64,000 nt of DNA from positions 801,136 through 865,135 of the forward strand of contig VWZP01009167.1 in the NCBI GenBank assembly GCA_013396995.1. The letters are read 5' to 3'. The translations under genes and the position numbers were made by a program. This document shows positions 24,901-36,600 of the stretch, piece by piece. Source of the DNA: Dicaeum eximium (Eukaryota > Chordata > Aves > Passeriformes > Dicaeidae). Position 1 is the stretch's first letter; every line of letters begins with the position of its first letter. Below the pieces are notes generated by a model that did no database searches, was not told where the DNA came from, and saw nothing but the letters and a program-made list of their open reading frames with translations.

Positions 24901-27900
24901 CCTCCTGAATCTCCCGAAATACAGAAGCTTCATCAAAATGTCAAATCAGGACACCAGAACATGCAATGTCCCACATTAAATCCACACTGCAAGGATTTCT
25001 CATCATGGCTTTTTGCCTGTAAGACAACTCAACGTTTCCACTTGGTTAACAGTGTGTTCCAAGTCACTCTGAAGGTGCTTATGTGCAACATTGGGAACAA
25101 CCCTGTACATCCCAAAAGACAGGAATCAGCACAGTTTCACAGCCTGCAGCAGTGCCCAGTGTGAGTTCTCATTTCAAGAGCAATTTGCTCAATGGCAAAA
25201 TTGAGATTCAAGTCAAGTTACCTGCACTATCTTCTTACTAGCTGGAAAAAGTATCTATGAGATGGAAAGACAGCATTTTAAAGAGAATCAAGGAAAATTT
25301 ATGGGTTTCTGTTAGGTCTTTTTCCTAATTTTTCTGAGGATGTGAACAAGAAGCTCCTTCTTCAATGGGTTTCAAATTGTCACTCAAGTAGAAAAATCAA
25401 AAGCTGTGAGTTTTGCACATTATTTCCTCTAGTGAGCTACCAGTTCAAGTCTCCATTATAAGATATTCACCTCATGTCTGAGTATTCTTCAGTTTTAATT
25501 CATGGTGCTGATCAAAGACAAAAGATCCTGCAGCTGTACAGAAGTTCAAACAGCTCAAAAAGCAGCAGACACTTCCAGCTGTTTTGAGAAGCACCATGAC
25601 ATTGCTACAAATCTGGGATTAAAAAAATTCCCTTCATGTACCCAGAATGTTCAGCCATAGAGGAAACATCCATCTAAATGAGTGTCATGCATATAATACA
25701 GATGTGACAGACAACTGCAACAAACACACTGTACCACCTAAGTGTGTTTTAGATACCAAGAACATCAAGTTTCATGTATTTTATTGTCAGGGCTAAAAAT
25801 CATATGGAAATCTTTCACATACAAGTTATGTAGAGCCTTTCAAGGCCACACCTGCCCAGGTTTCAGTCTGTAGTCCCATGTATTTTAGTTATAACACTGA
25901 CACACTTGTCTTACACAAATGCTGAAACAAGTGTTGGCACAACCACCATTCCAGGTCATGGCAGAGCAATGACACATTACACTCCCAAGTGATATCTGTG
26001 GATCTCTGGGGGTAGGATAGAAAGCCACAAACCTCCCCCTGGCCTTCCTCTTAAAACAGCTTTGAAAAGAACATTTTATGCATAAAAGGCAGCTGGTTAT
26101 GTTTTAACAGACTCTTGTGTAAACAGAAGTGCTCAACAGATGTGCAGCGCCTATCAGAGATGGTTATCAGCATCATTTTCATTTCCAGAACCAATAAAAC
26201 TGGACATCATTCCTATTCTCTGAGCCATTTACCTACCTCAGAAGATAAACTGGATTCACTAATATCTGCTATGGGGTTGATAAAAACCTGATGTTAAAAG
26301 AATTGAGTATTAGAAAAAGAGAGAAGTGAGAATGTCCAGCTACTGCAGCATTTCAGTCTGCAAATAGGCTCTTCACTGATCTGAAACTGCAAACAGACAA
26401 GTCAAAGTGAGGGGAGGGAAAGCAAAAAGACTCTGAAGCAGATTTATATTTAGCAGCAGGTTAGGTGGAGAGAAAAGGACAATGGCAGGTCTTTTCTTCC
26501 TTGAGCTAAACCCCCAATGCATTTTTGTGAAAGAAAGCAAGTCTTCTGCTTTTAAATGCAGCCCAAAACTGCATTATGGCTCCTGGGTGCTTTGATTTTT
26601 TTTCTTTACTTTCTAAACCTCAGCACACAGGCAGCTCCAGGGCTCACTAGGAGAACTCTTAAAAGCAGGCCTGCAGAAGTGAAGAGATCAGTCATTCCCT
26701 TGTCCCCGTGCTCCCGGAGCTCTCCCGCCCAGGCGGCCGCAGATGAGATTTCACACAACCAGACACAGCCTTTTTAAACAGCCTGAAAGATTTAAAATCC
26801 TCCAAGAGCAAGCAGAGCATTCCTTCTGATTGGAAAGAGAAACACTGAAATGTGCTTCAATTCTCCACAAAGGTCATGGTAACCTTCAAAATTCTATCAA
26901 ACTTCTTTCCCCCTCCCCAGCTCTATTATCTTTAGTAATTTTAATGTTCTTTACAAAATATACTGGAGTTTTTCAGAACACAAATCCCAATATGAACATG
27001 ATGCAAGCAATCTTTGCTTAGTTAATTTTTCCTAGGCTGCTTGAAGTTTCCAAAGTCCAGCTGTTTTTCCAACTGTCTTCCCTGTCCCACGACTGCAAAA
27101 ACATAGGTTCTTTCTTTAAAATTACCATTTTATATACATTTTCAACTTACTCTGTGCTTCTCAGTCCATTTTTTCCAAATAAATATACACATACTTGGGA
27201 TTAAATTATTTACTGTATTATAAACATGACATTAGAAAACTTTAGAAAGTATGTTCAGTGTATTTTGACAAATGCAAACGTGCTGAAAGCGTGACATGTT
27301 CCATGAAATAGTACAGAGCTTTACAATTGTGGAAAAAATTCAAACAGTTTCCTTCTTGCAATGTCTGTGGCTACACCTCCAACCTTGTACAATTAACAAT
27401 CTTGTACCATTAACCATTATTTCCAAACTTCACCATTAAAATGTTACTGTGCATTTAACAGCGTAGGAAAATGCCTGATAATCTTAATTAGAGCTTGTCA
27501 GGGAGCTAATTTTAACCCCCTGCTACCCAACCTAAAAACAGCAGGGCAAAAATTGGAAGAACTGTTAATTTTTATAACCTTTACCCAAATACTGTCCAGC
27601 CAGAAGCAGATGCATACATTTTAGAGAATTCTTCGCTCCAGACCACTGAACTCTTAAGCATTAAACCTTTGAGATGCATTTCAAACCTGCTATTTGATCC
27701 CACTGGAGAAATAAAATCACTTTTCAGAGCTGATATGAAATTGAAGAGATCCCATTCAGAGTGTAAAACATGAAGTAGGAATGTGCTGCTTCTGCTAAAC
27801 CAGATTTACCAATAGACTGCTTTGGTTAAGGATGCACCAACTACAGGATTACCCTTCACATCCCTGCACGGGATCTCTGATGAAGGCTGAGTTGAGATAA

Positions 27901-28153
27901 TATCAGTGATTTCTCATCACAAGCATATTGTCAAAAAGAGAATTGTGTTTTGTAGCTGTTACACAGCTCAATCATCAGCAGTACCTGCAGACAGAGCAGA
28001 TATCCTTCCACAGCAAGAAAAAAGTAGTGTAAAATAAACTGTTATTCTAAAGCTTACAGAAATCCACTACAACTACCAATGGAAAAACAACACAGAATTT
28101 TGAACATATAAATCAGTGATAATTTGGCTCCAGAAGGGATTTCTGGAACTCAC

Positions 28154-28255
28154 CTATGGTGCAGTTTGTGGTTATTTTTCTTCGCTTGGGGTTGTGTCGT
28201 AGCAATTCTAACTCTCTCTTGGTCGGCTCCCATGTTGAATACTTCTCTCCAATGC
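28154..28255 (-). CDS. USP22: USP22 coding exon, residues about 140-174 (linker)
   Basis: The exon is 102 nt: two bases completing a Gly codon, 33 codons, and one base of the next Gly codon. It encodes IGEKYSTWEPTKRELELL, then a basic stretch with NPKRRK, then TTNCTI. This is the end of the zinc-finger region and the linker into the catalytic domain. The KRRK cluster could contribute to nuclear import, which is an inference. The acceptor is CTGCTTAG ending at 28256, and the donor is ATAG|GTGAGT at 28153. Both phases are 1 and the length is a multiple of three, so the exon could be skipped without a frameshift. Changes from human as recalled are Val to Ile, Phe to Tyr, Lys to Arg and Ser to Thr, all mild. 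Confidence 0.96.
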
Positions 28256-30144
28256 CTAAGCAGATGAAAACAAAGTTTCAGGAAGTTCTTTAGTAAAAGG
28301 ATTAATAATTATGTTCAAGTCAAAACTTTCAATGTGCTGTCCATTAGGTTAGATTCAATTTATGCACAAGTTAAGGACACTGATTGCATTTTACCCCTTC
28401 TCAAAAAATATGGTTTGGAAAGGTATCACCAAATTTTCCAACAAAGAAGAACTAACATAAGAAAAGAAAGGTACTTCTTTACTTATAAAGAACAGCTAGG
28501 CCAATAAATTTTCCATTATTGGATTATAATCCTCCTTTCAGTCAAAAAAATAAATTCCAGCACAAGTATAAACTTGCTATTACTCAAAAATACATTTCTT
28601 TGTGCTCAGAGGAGGTTAAATGACAGAACCAGCATTGATTAACTTGACAAGTTACTAAATAAATCTAAACTGACCCAACTTAATGGACAGATAATCTTTA
28701 GAGAACAGCAGAATTTAATAATTCAATATATTAAACAGTTACTACATGTATATACCATTACATAGAATGACCTCTCCTTAGAGTATTAATGCAGGATTAG
28801 ACAAGTTTTAATTTTTGACATTCACTTTGCTGACATATGTAATGTTATCTAAAAATGAAATTAGTAGTAGGTTTAAACACCACCCTCCCTCCACCAACCA
28901 GTCAAAACTCTCCAAGCATCAAACTACCCTTTCTCATGAGCTAAAATCTGTCATTATTCTTTTTGAAGACCAACACTGCATTTCCAGTAGATTTCTTTTG
29001 CTCAAAGGAAAGTGCAGTAGAAATGAGTCAGGTCAGTAGTATGGAGACCAGATTTGAAACCAGCACAGAGCTGTGTTCAGTGTAAACCTGATACAAGAAA
29101 AACACAACAGTGAGGACTCACGTGCTGACCAGTTCAATAGTGCTGCAGCTTTCTGTGTAGCACAGAAATTGCTGTGCAAGGTCAATTACTGTGAGTCACA
29201 AAGGCATCTTGGCATTAAAAATAAAGAATTATAAGTTGGCAAGCAATCTATTCTAAAACTGAGAATTAAAGTCAATTAAGAGTTATTTTTCACAGAATGC
29301 ATGGAGCAGAAGCAGAGCTTTGCTATAGAAAATAGATTATAAATCATACATATGAAAAGGATAGTAGAAAAATATAGCTGGAGGCTTACACATTCTGCAT
29401 AATATACATTAAATTTTAATAGCTCTTTGATCTTCATTTTCAGAAATAGCTATGCTTGTCAGAAACTACCCTCCCAAAAATGTTCAATTCATAGTTACTA
29501 CTGACCCTCCAGGTTCTAGTAATAGAAAGTCTCATTTTCAGATTCTCAAGGACTAGAGAATTCTTATTTACACAAATACACCCATCTCTCACTTCATTTG
29601 ATTCAACAACAGATTATGCAAGGAACTTAAGGAACAATACCAGAATCCCTTTCCTTTATCCAAGGTTCAGCATCAAGCTACACACCCAGGGAAACAGAAA
29701 AGGCAGGGAATGACTGAGACTGATGAGATAACACAGCTGCAATGCTTTGGACACACTGCACGTCTGCAGAGACCACTTGGAGATGCACAGATGGACACTT
29801 CACAGAGGATGGAACATTGGCTTCCAACAGGCTTGGCATTGGATGTCTCCAGCAACCCTGGTCATATTTGTAATGCTCCCTTAGGAATTTATATAAATTC
29901 ACTGGTAACACCGTGTTAGGAGCAGCAATTGCATTGTGCAGCTGTAAATTCCTGTGTTTGAGTTCACTGCAGTTAAAACATGGCCAAACACAGTCAGGCA
30001 GTGTGATGAACCCTGATAATCATTTAAAAATACCCCCTTGGGTATGTTTAAATCCTGGTTTAAGTCAAATACAACAAAATTCATACCTGGAAACACATGT
30101 GCACTTTAGGCATGCAATAGCTCCATGTATATCAGCAGCACTAT

Positions 30145-30181
30145 TCATATATTTATATATATATCTATATATAATTATATT
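30145..30181. repeat. (TA)n-rich microsatellite
   Basis: This is an imperfect TATA-rich tract of about 37 bp, with interruptions such as ATATCTATAT. It is intronic. Confidence 0.75.
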
Positions 30182-32645
30182 GTTTAAATGCTGTAGAGGA
30201 TGGGGACCAAAGCATGTCACAAGAGCAACTCTAAGTAAGGTTAAACACGACAAACTGGATTATTTTTAAGGATTCTGGGTGAACCAAATATTTGTTCAAT
30301 TAAAAAGAAATGAAAGGAAACAAAAAACCGTGTGCAATTAATGCCACAAACAGAGCAAACAAGACAGAAAACGTTCTTGCAGAAGCCTTTCATTAGAAGG
30401 AGCACAAGTTAGGTCAGAGACAGAAATTAAAATATGTTCTGTTCCAGCTATATAACTTAGCAGGAATGCTGAGGTTATATTACTCTTGAAAATTTGGAAA
30501 AGGCAGAGCCATTTACAAGGAATGGTTTGATGTTTAAAAATTAAAAACAACAACAAAAAAACAACCAAAAGACAAAGAAGGAAAGAGGTTTAATAAAAAG
30601 GTTTAATAACACTCACAAGCATGCCAAAAACTCCAATATAAACTACCTTACACAAAGATTTGCAAACCATGCACAGGTCACCATTTACAATTAAAGGAAA
30701 GTAGTGTTAGAGAAATGAAAATTAGTTGTTTTTAAAATGCTATTATAAAATACCCAGAGATTCAAGTCAGCATGTGAAATCTCCATCTAAGAAATTATTT
30801 TATTGGGTGAAATACTCAAATTGGCATTTCTCAGAGAATTCATCAGGGGCATAGGGTTGAGTGAAGGAAAAGGCATTGAAGGCTTTAGTTTATAAAAGTC
30901 ACATTTTTTCAATCATTGTTTACTTTGCTAAGATTCAGCAAATTCCAATTTTTCCCCTCACAAAAATTCAGACATTAATAAGAACGAAAGGCTCTGTGTA
31001 TTCTCACCTCCCCTGTTATTAATATTCAACACCAAAGGAAAAAATACTGGCCAAGTTGCAACTTATTCAGAGTTACATCAGATAACCCTGAACTACAGCT
31101 GGACTGGAGAACTCAGCACACTGGGAGTTAATACTACAGGAGTATGAAATGAATCTCATGATATTTGGGGGTTTTCTTAAAGTTTTTTTTTTTCTCCAGG
31201 CATCATGTTGTGATGTGAGCATCTTTTAAACTGACACCCTTCAAGCACTGTGGAGAGAAATTTGAAAATACACTGCATTTACCCTTCAGTTTTTAAGCCA
31301 ATCAGTTTCTGCAGACTGGATTCACTTCTGAAGTTCTTTAAGTTGGCAACAAGATCTGAGGTAAATTAACCCTGCGGTAGCAATATAAACCCAGGACACT
31401 GAGCTTGGGGTTTGTGCTCCTCTTGACATTCAGTTTGGAGCAAGAAAGGATCTTTCAGATAACAAGAGAGAGGGAGCACAGAGACTGGAACAATGGAGAG
31501 AGAAGAAAAAAAACAGACATAATCCTCCATGATTTTCTCCCATGTACATTTCTCATTCCTTAGATAAATTTTTGAGGAAACACATGGTTTCATAATAAAA
31601 AGACATAAAAAAGAACATATGCCATGACTTTAAAGAAAAAAAAAAGAAGTCTACATTGCAGACTCCAGTAATTTCAAGTGTTGTTGTCTATTCCTTGATT
31701 TTCTGTCTTCACTGGTCACTACAGATTAGTTCTCCAGGGACAGAAGATGGAATGTGCATATTCATACAAATATGCATTTGTGTGTATATATTTAATGTGC
31801 CATTCAATGGTCAGTTAATCAGTACAGAGGCTTCCTGCCTGGCAGTTCCTCTGCACAACTCTGTGGTCCAAGATTACCAAAGGAACAATCTTGTAGCTGT
31901 AATTCCCTGGAATATAAATTACAGCAGGTTGATGTCCATGGCAGGATAAAGTGGCTGCATCTCAGTCCACAAGGCACAAATGTATCAATTGATAAAGACA
32001 ACACAACTAAGAAACTGCTCTTTAAATCTGCATGTTTGAAAGTAAGGAACTGGGGGAGGTTTCCTCTTCTATAGCATAATGAAGATCTATGTTGTTGTAG
32101 CTGATTAATTTGGTGCCCCACAGACTGAAGGAGTTTCCAGAATAGGTGCAGAGCTTGAATGAAAGGTTTTTAAACAAATCCCCATTTTGTCTTGCTTTGA
32201 AAACCAGTGCTTTGTCCTAAAACATTTTAAGGTGTATTTCCTGGTTCTAGGACTCACTATCCTTCTTTGCTCTGAGTCCTTCCCTCAAACAGGGAACAAG
32301 CAGGAAGCAGACTGGGATCTGTAGTGGGAGCCAGGTGAAGGCAGCTATCTCTTGAGCCAGCAGAAAAGCTCTCGTTAATACGATGGTAGCTGCTATTTTT
32401 AAAATTGGAAATGAGGTTAAGAATGGTTTGAAGTCATATCAGCCCTGACTAAGGCTGTCACATTGAAACAGGATGCCATGGATTCCAGAAGAGACATTAC
32501 TAGACAGAAGTCATCTGTCTTCAAATACAGACTTTCCCACTTTAAGAAAACATACCCCCCAGAGGCCCCTGGAAATGGAAGATGACAAGCTTTTAAAACT
32601 GATGCTTACAAACTACTCAGTTTAGAATAAACGATATTTCCTTTC

Positions 32646-32690
32646 CAAACAAACAAACAAACAAAAAACCCAAAACAAAAACCAAAAGAA
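32646..32690. repeat. (AAAC)n simple repeat
   Basis: Four AAAC units pass into a longer A/C-only tract. This may be a remnant of a poly-A tail, but no retroelement body is recognisable beside it. Confidence 0.75.
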
Positions 32691-33498
32691 AGAGAAAAGG
32701 TTTGTTTTGGAGGGATTCTATCAAGGAAGGAGCATATGAAATCAAGTCTGCTGCAATTATTCAATCATTGGAACATATCCAAACAAGAGGAAAATGATTT
32801 GCACGATCAAACTGGCATTCTTAACTGTGATTCATGTCTAAAATGGCAGGATAATCAGCAAAGGGACGCTTGTTAGTGAGGTGCGTCGCCAGCCCACGCC
32901 TCTTACCTGTCATTGTACACTGGTAGTGAGAAACCACTGTTGGGGTGAAGGCTAAAAAAGAAAAAATTAGGGAAAGCAAACTGAATAAAACAAATGTGTG
33001 TACATATATTTGTGTGTAAATATTTCTACATAGATACTGTGCGTGTACCCTGAAAGCACAGGTGTGTAAGTAAGCTGGCATGATCTATTTAAAAAAAAAG
33101 TAAAAAAAAGTAACACACAAGGATGGCATTTCATGTGAGGGGAACAGATTTATTGCCTATACCATGTAAACAAGCCTAAAGGAGCAGACTCTTACATTCT
33201 CTACCTAATACAGATCTAACTTTTGATATTATGAAAGTTTTGCAGGATTAATGCTAGCTATTTCTGTAATTGTTTTGCAATTAAAAAGAAAATATTTTTG
33301 CTACAATTAGGTGTGGAGCATGTGTTAAACCCACAGTCTGACTCCTGGAAAGCAAGAACTAACATCTCTCTCCCACAGCCTGCACTACTCTCTCTAAGGA
33401 ACTCTTTCTTCCCCTTAGTGTTTTTTTGCCACTGAACAAATGGGAGGGACAGGTATGATTAAAAACAGAAACAAGAAATTCAGGCAGGAAAACCAAAC

Positions 33499-33612
33499 CT
33501 TGTAATTTCCAAGCTTTTCGTTGTTCTTCTTTGGCAATTTGTTCCATGTCTTTGTCGTATATGTAATCTTGACACATAAAGCAGTATATACCCCCATACA
33601 AAAGGTCTATGG
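33499..33612 (-). CDS. USP22: USP22 coding exon, residues about 102-140 (end of ZnF-UBP)
   Basis: The exon is 114 nt: two bases completing Ala, 37 codons, and one base of Gly. It encodes IDLLYGGIYCFMCQDYIY, then DKDMEQIAKEEQRKAWKLQ. The Cys pair in YCFMCQ belongs to the zinc ligands of the UBP-type zinc finger, which tethers USP22 within the SAGA deubiquitinase module. The acceptor is TTTTGCAG ending at 33613. The donor is CAAG|GTTTGG at 33498, which keeps GT and the +5 G but departs from the GTRAGT consensus. Both phases are 1, so skipping would remove 38 residues in frame. Differences from human as recalled include Met to Leu (LLYGG), Leu to Met (CFMC), Ile to Gln (MEQI) and Met to Leu (KLQ). 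Confidence 0.96.
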
Positions 33613-36600
33613 CTGCAAAACACAAGGGAAGTTGGGGAGGAGGAAAAAAGATGTGAGTTCATAAACCAGAAGGCATTTTAAAGCAGGCTTCCAAGTCAGG
33701 CACTCCTTCCAAGCAGTCCACAAAAGAAGAAAAATCTGTACCTTAGAATCTGGAAGGGGGAAAAAATAAGTGAAAAACCCAGACATTTTTCCAGTTCCAG
33801 TGTGAGTTATTCAGCTGCTTCTGGCATAGCAAGAAAACAGTGCAGGACAACAAAGCATCAGCTGCCTTCAAGCTGTTTGTAATCCACAATTTACCTTTCA
33901 AACATCTGAGTTACCACGAGGCATCAGGACAGTGATTACTACAACATACACAGAACCAGCCTGTAAGAGTTGATATGAGTTTGAACTGTCTTTTCCTAAG
34001 ACTTCAGCAATTTCTCTTCAAGGCCATGAAAATAATCAGGAAGCACCTAGTTAAAATCTAAATGAAGGCTCAAACAGAAGACAGCACTGCAAATTCACAA
34101 CTATTTCTCCAGGGGAAAGGTTTTCCAGGGTAGTTTATTCCACAGGTTACTTCTGTCTCAATTTTTTGTTTCACACACCCTTTCAGAATAAACAAATGAA
34201 CACTGACCAATGTTAAAAATATTTTTCTTGCACAACCTTAATCAAAAGAAAGCCAAGAAAGAAAATAAATACCTAACTGAGAAATGTCATTTTACTCCAA
34301 CATATACCAGGGAAAAAATGCAAAGTAATCATAGTAAACTGCTGATTTTCAGTGCATAGATATGAAAAGAAGCCACAATCACAGGAAAGTTAAAAATCAG
34401 TGGGCACTGACAAATCTTACTAAAACACAACCTGCACCAGCAAACAGCTAAGAAATATATCACCCTTCTCCTTCAAGTGTAGAGCTTTCATTTATTTTGT
34501 TTTTTAATTCCTTTTATTTCCAGATAATAGCATTATTAGAATAGTCTTACTGCAATGGAAACTTGTTTTAAACACAGGAAACCATTACCACATTAGGCAG
34601 CCTGCAAGAAACAGCATGGAATGACTCTGAAGTGCTCAGTAAGCCAAACCACATGCCATGCAGCAGGAATTCTGCCATGGATCTCAGCAGGCAAACACAG
34701 GTGAAGTCTCTGTGCTGCCCTAGTACTGGGGCACTGCTTGTGGTGAGGTTTTTTGGTGAAGTTCCTTTCTAACTCCATCTCCTCCGTCCTTCACAGCCTC
34801 TACCCCCTCACAACTTGCTGTCCCTCTCCTTTAGGCTCTTGCAAGCTGGTTTTTTTTCCTCTTTCCTCTCTTTTAAAATCACTTTTTCAATGATTATGTC
34901 AATTGTTTGTTACTTCTCCTATTATTCAACAAACCCCAAGCACTTTAAACAGTTTTTCATCTTGCTGATGTGCTCCATTCTTCTGTTTTGCCTGTTTGGA
35001 CCCCACTTAGATTGTGGAAGAGGATAAGGACTGTGTTACCTCATGTAAAGTCACAAACTCAGGATTTTCAATAGCTTGTGTAACGTCCCAAAACCAGAAT
35101 ATTTCACCCTGATGCTCAGAGAACTGAATAAATTCCTTTAGCAGAATATCCCAGAAGGAGACAAGACTCTGAGCTGTAGTGGAGATCAGTAAGGAAACAC
35201 TGTGCAGCTGAGGGGTTGGTATATCCCAACTTACAGAGTACTAGAGTTCTACAATATTTACTCCATTACTTACTGCATTACCAGTTCTGCACAATTTTCT
35301 ACAAAAAAGCTATTGAAAATCCAAAATATTGGTCTTAAAACACAAACCCAAATATTGTTCTCCACCTACTTTTAAAACATCCCACCAACAAGCTCCCAAA
35401 TAATAGAACAGGGCTGCCAGAATATTGAATAAATAGGACTCTGTGAGCACTAATAGTTACAATTTAGCATCAGAATGTGTAGGCACAGCTGTGCTCAGAG
35501 AATTCCTTACTTTTCCTTTCTTCCTGGATTTACATGCCTGAGCAATGAAATAGAGATGTCAAAATCTAAACCAACAAGAGAGCAGAAGGAATTTCTGGTG
35601 TAAAGGATCAGAAAGTTTCACAGAAACACTGGTGGAGTTAAAAGCTGTAATTGTCCAGCACCTGATTAAGGACTCTTTAGGAAATATCCTCTCTCCAGCA
35701 CACTTATGGGAACAATGCAGCTGTACATTTGCCAACACTTCCAATATCTTTTTAATGACTGCAAGGAGTTTTGGACAAATTACCTCAAGCACCAGTGACA
35801 AGGCAGCCACACAGGCCTGGCCACAGCACAGAGGAAGGGCAGGAGTTTCCCATGGAACCAGAACATGGCTGCTCAGAAAAAGAGTCCACTAGGAAAGTTT
35901 GGAAGTTAATTGTTTCAGGTTAATGTAATTTGACTTTTTTCCCTTGAAATGCACTTAAACTTTCTTATGCTGGTTGTCTTGAGGTGAAGAACAGAGGAAC
36001 CACTGAAGGGACTGTTTTACTGACAGAAACTCTTCCCAAATGATCAATTCCTTAGCACTGACTGAAGTTACATCACACCCAAAGGACAAAGTCCACACAA
36101 AACTTTCCCCCTCAAAGGACTGGGGGCAATGAAACAAATTTCACCTCATTCTTAGGCTAAACCTTTTTTGTTTCAAACTAAAGTGCCATGAAGCTTTATC
36201 CCAAACTGAAACACCTGGCCAGAAAATTCCATAAAAAAACACAATAGTAAAGCATGAGAATGCACATGTAGCAAATTTCACCACTGGTATTTCCCTTGAT
36301 ATTCTGGATCACAAAACTAACAAAAAGGCCTCAAATTCATAAAAAGTTTGGGAACTACCAACCTAGGAATAATGCCCAGGTGTTTTGGATTAACCCACTG
36401 CCAAGTCTGCCAGGATGCCTCACGTTCCTCAGGATGAACATCTCTTTTAGGCAGCTCCTGTGGAACGGCTGCTACTCCCAACTTCCAGGATCTGCTTTTC
36501 CTAAAACTACTCCAACCCTTCTCTCAGGAAGGTACAGGGGGATGAAATCAGTGTACTTCAGTTTTAGCTTAATACACATACAGAATTTATTACCCTGGGA

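Larger units (their letters stand above)
9916..28153 (-). other. USP22: USP22 intron (18.2 kb)
   Basis: This is the largest complete intron in the window, with donor GTGAGT from 28153 and acceptor TATAG ending at 9916. It separates the linker exon from the catalytic-Cys exon. It holds two CR1 3' ends (20391-20490 and 21655-21816), a probable MIR fossil (21915-21963), a TA/TG microsatellite (15211-15229) and a CpG-rich patch near 26700-26745. GC-richer non-coding patches lie near 11040-11250, 13480-13800 and 17560-18060. No other exon, RNA gene or promoter is recognisable. Confidence 0.85.
28256..33498 (-). other. USP22: USP22 intron (5.2 kb)
   Basis: The intron lies between the exons at 33499-33612 and 28154-28255. 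It begins with an atypical donor, GTTTGG, and ends in CTTAG. It contains an AT-rich microsatellite (30145-30181) and an AAAC-rich run (32646-32690). I see no other exon, RNA gene or recognisable transposon. Confidence 0.85.
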
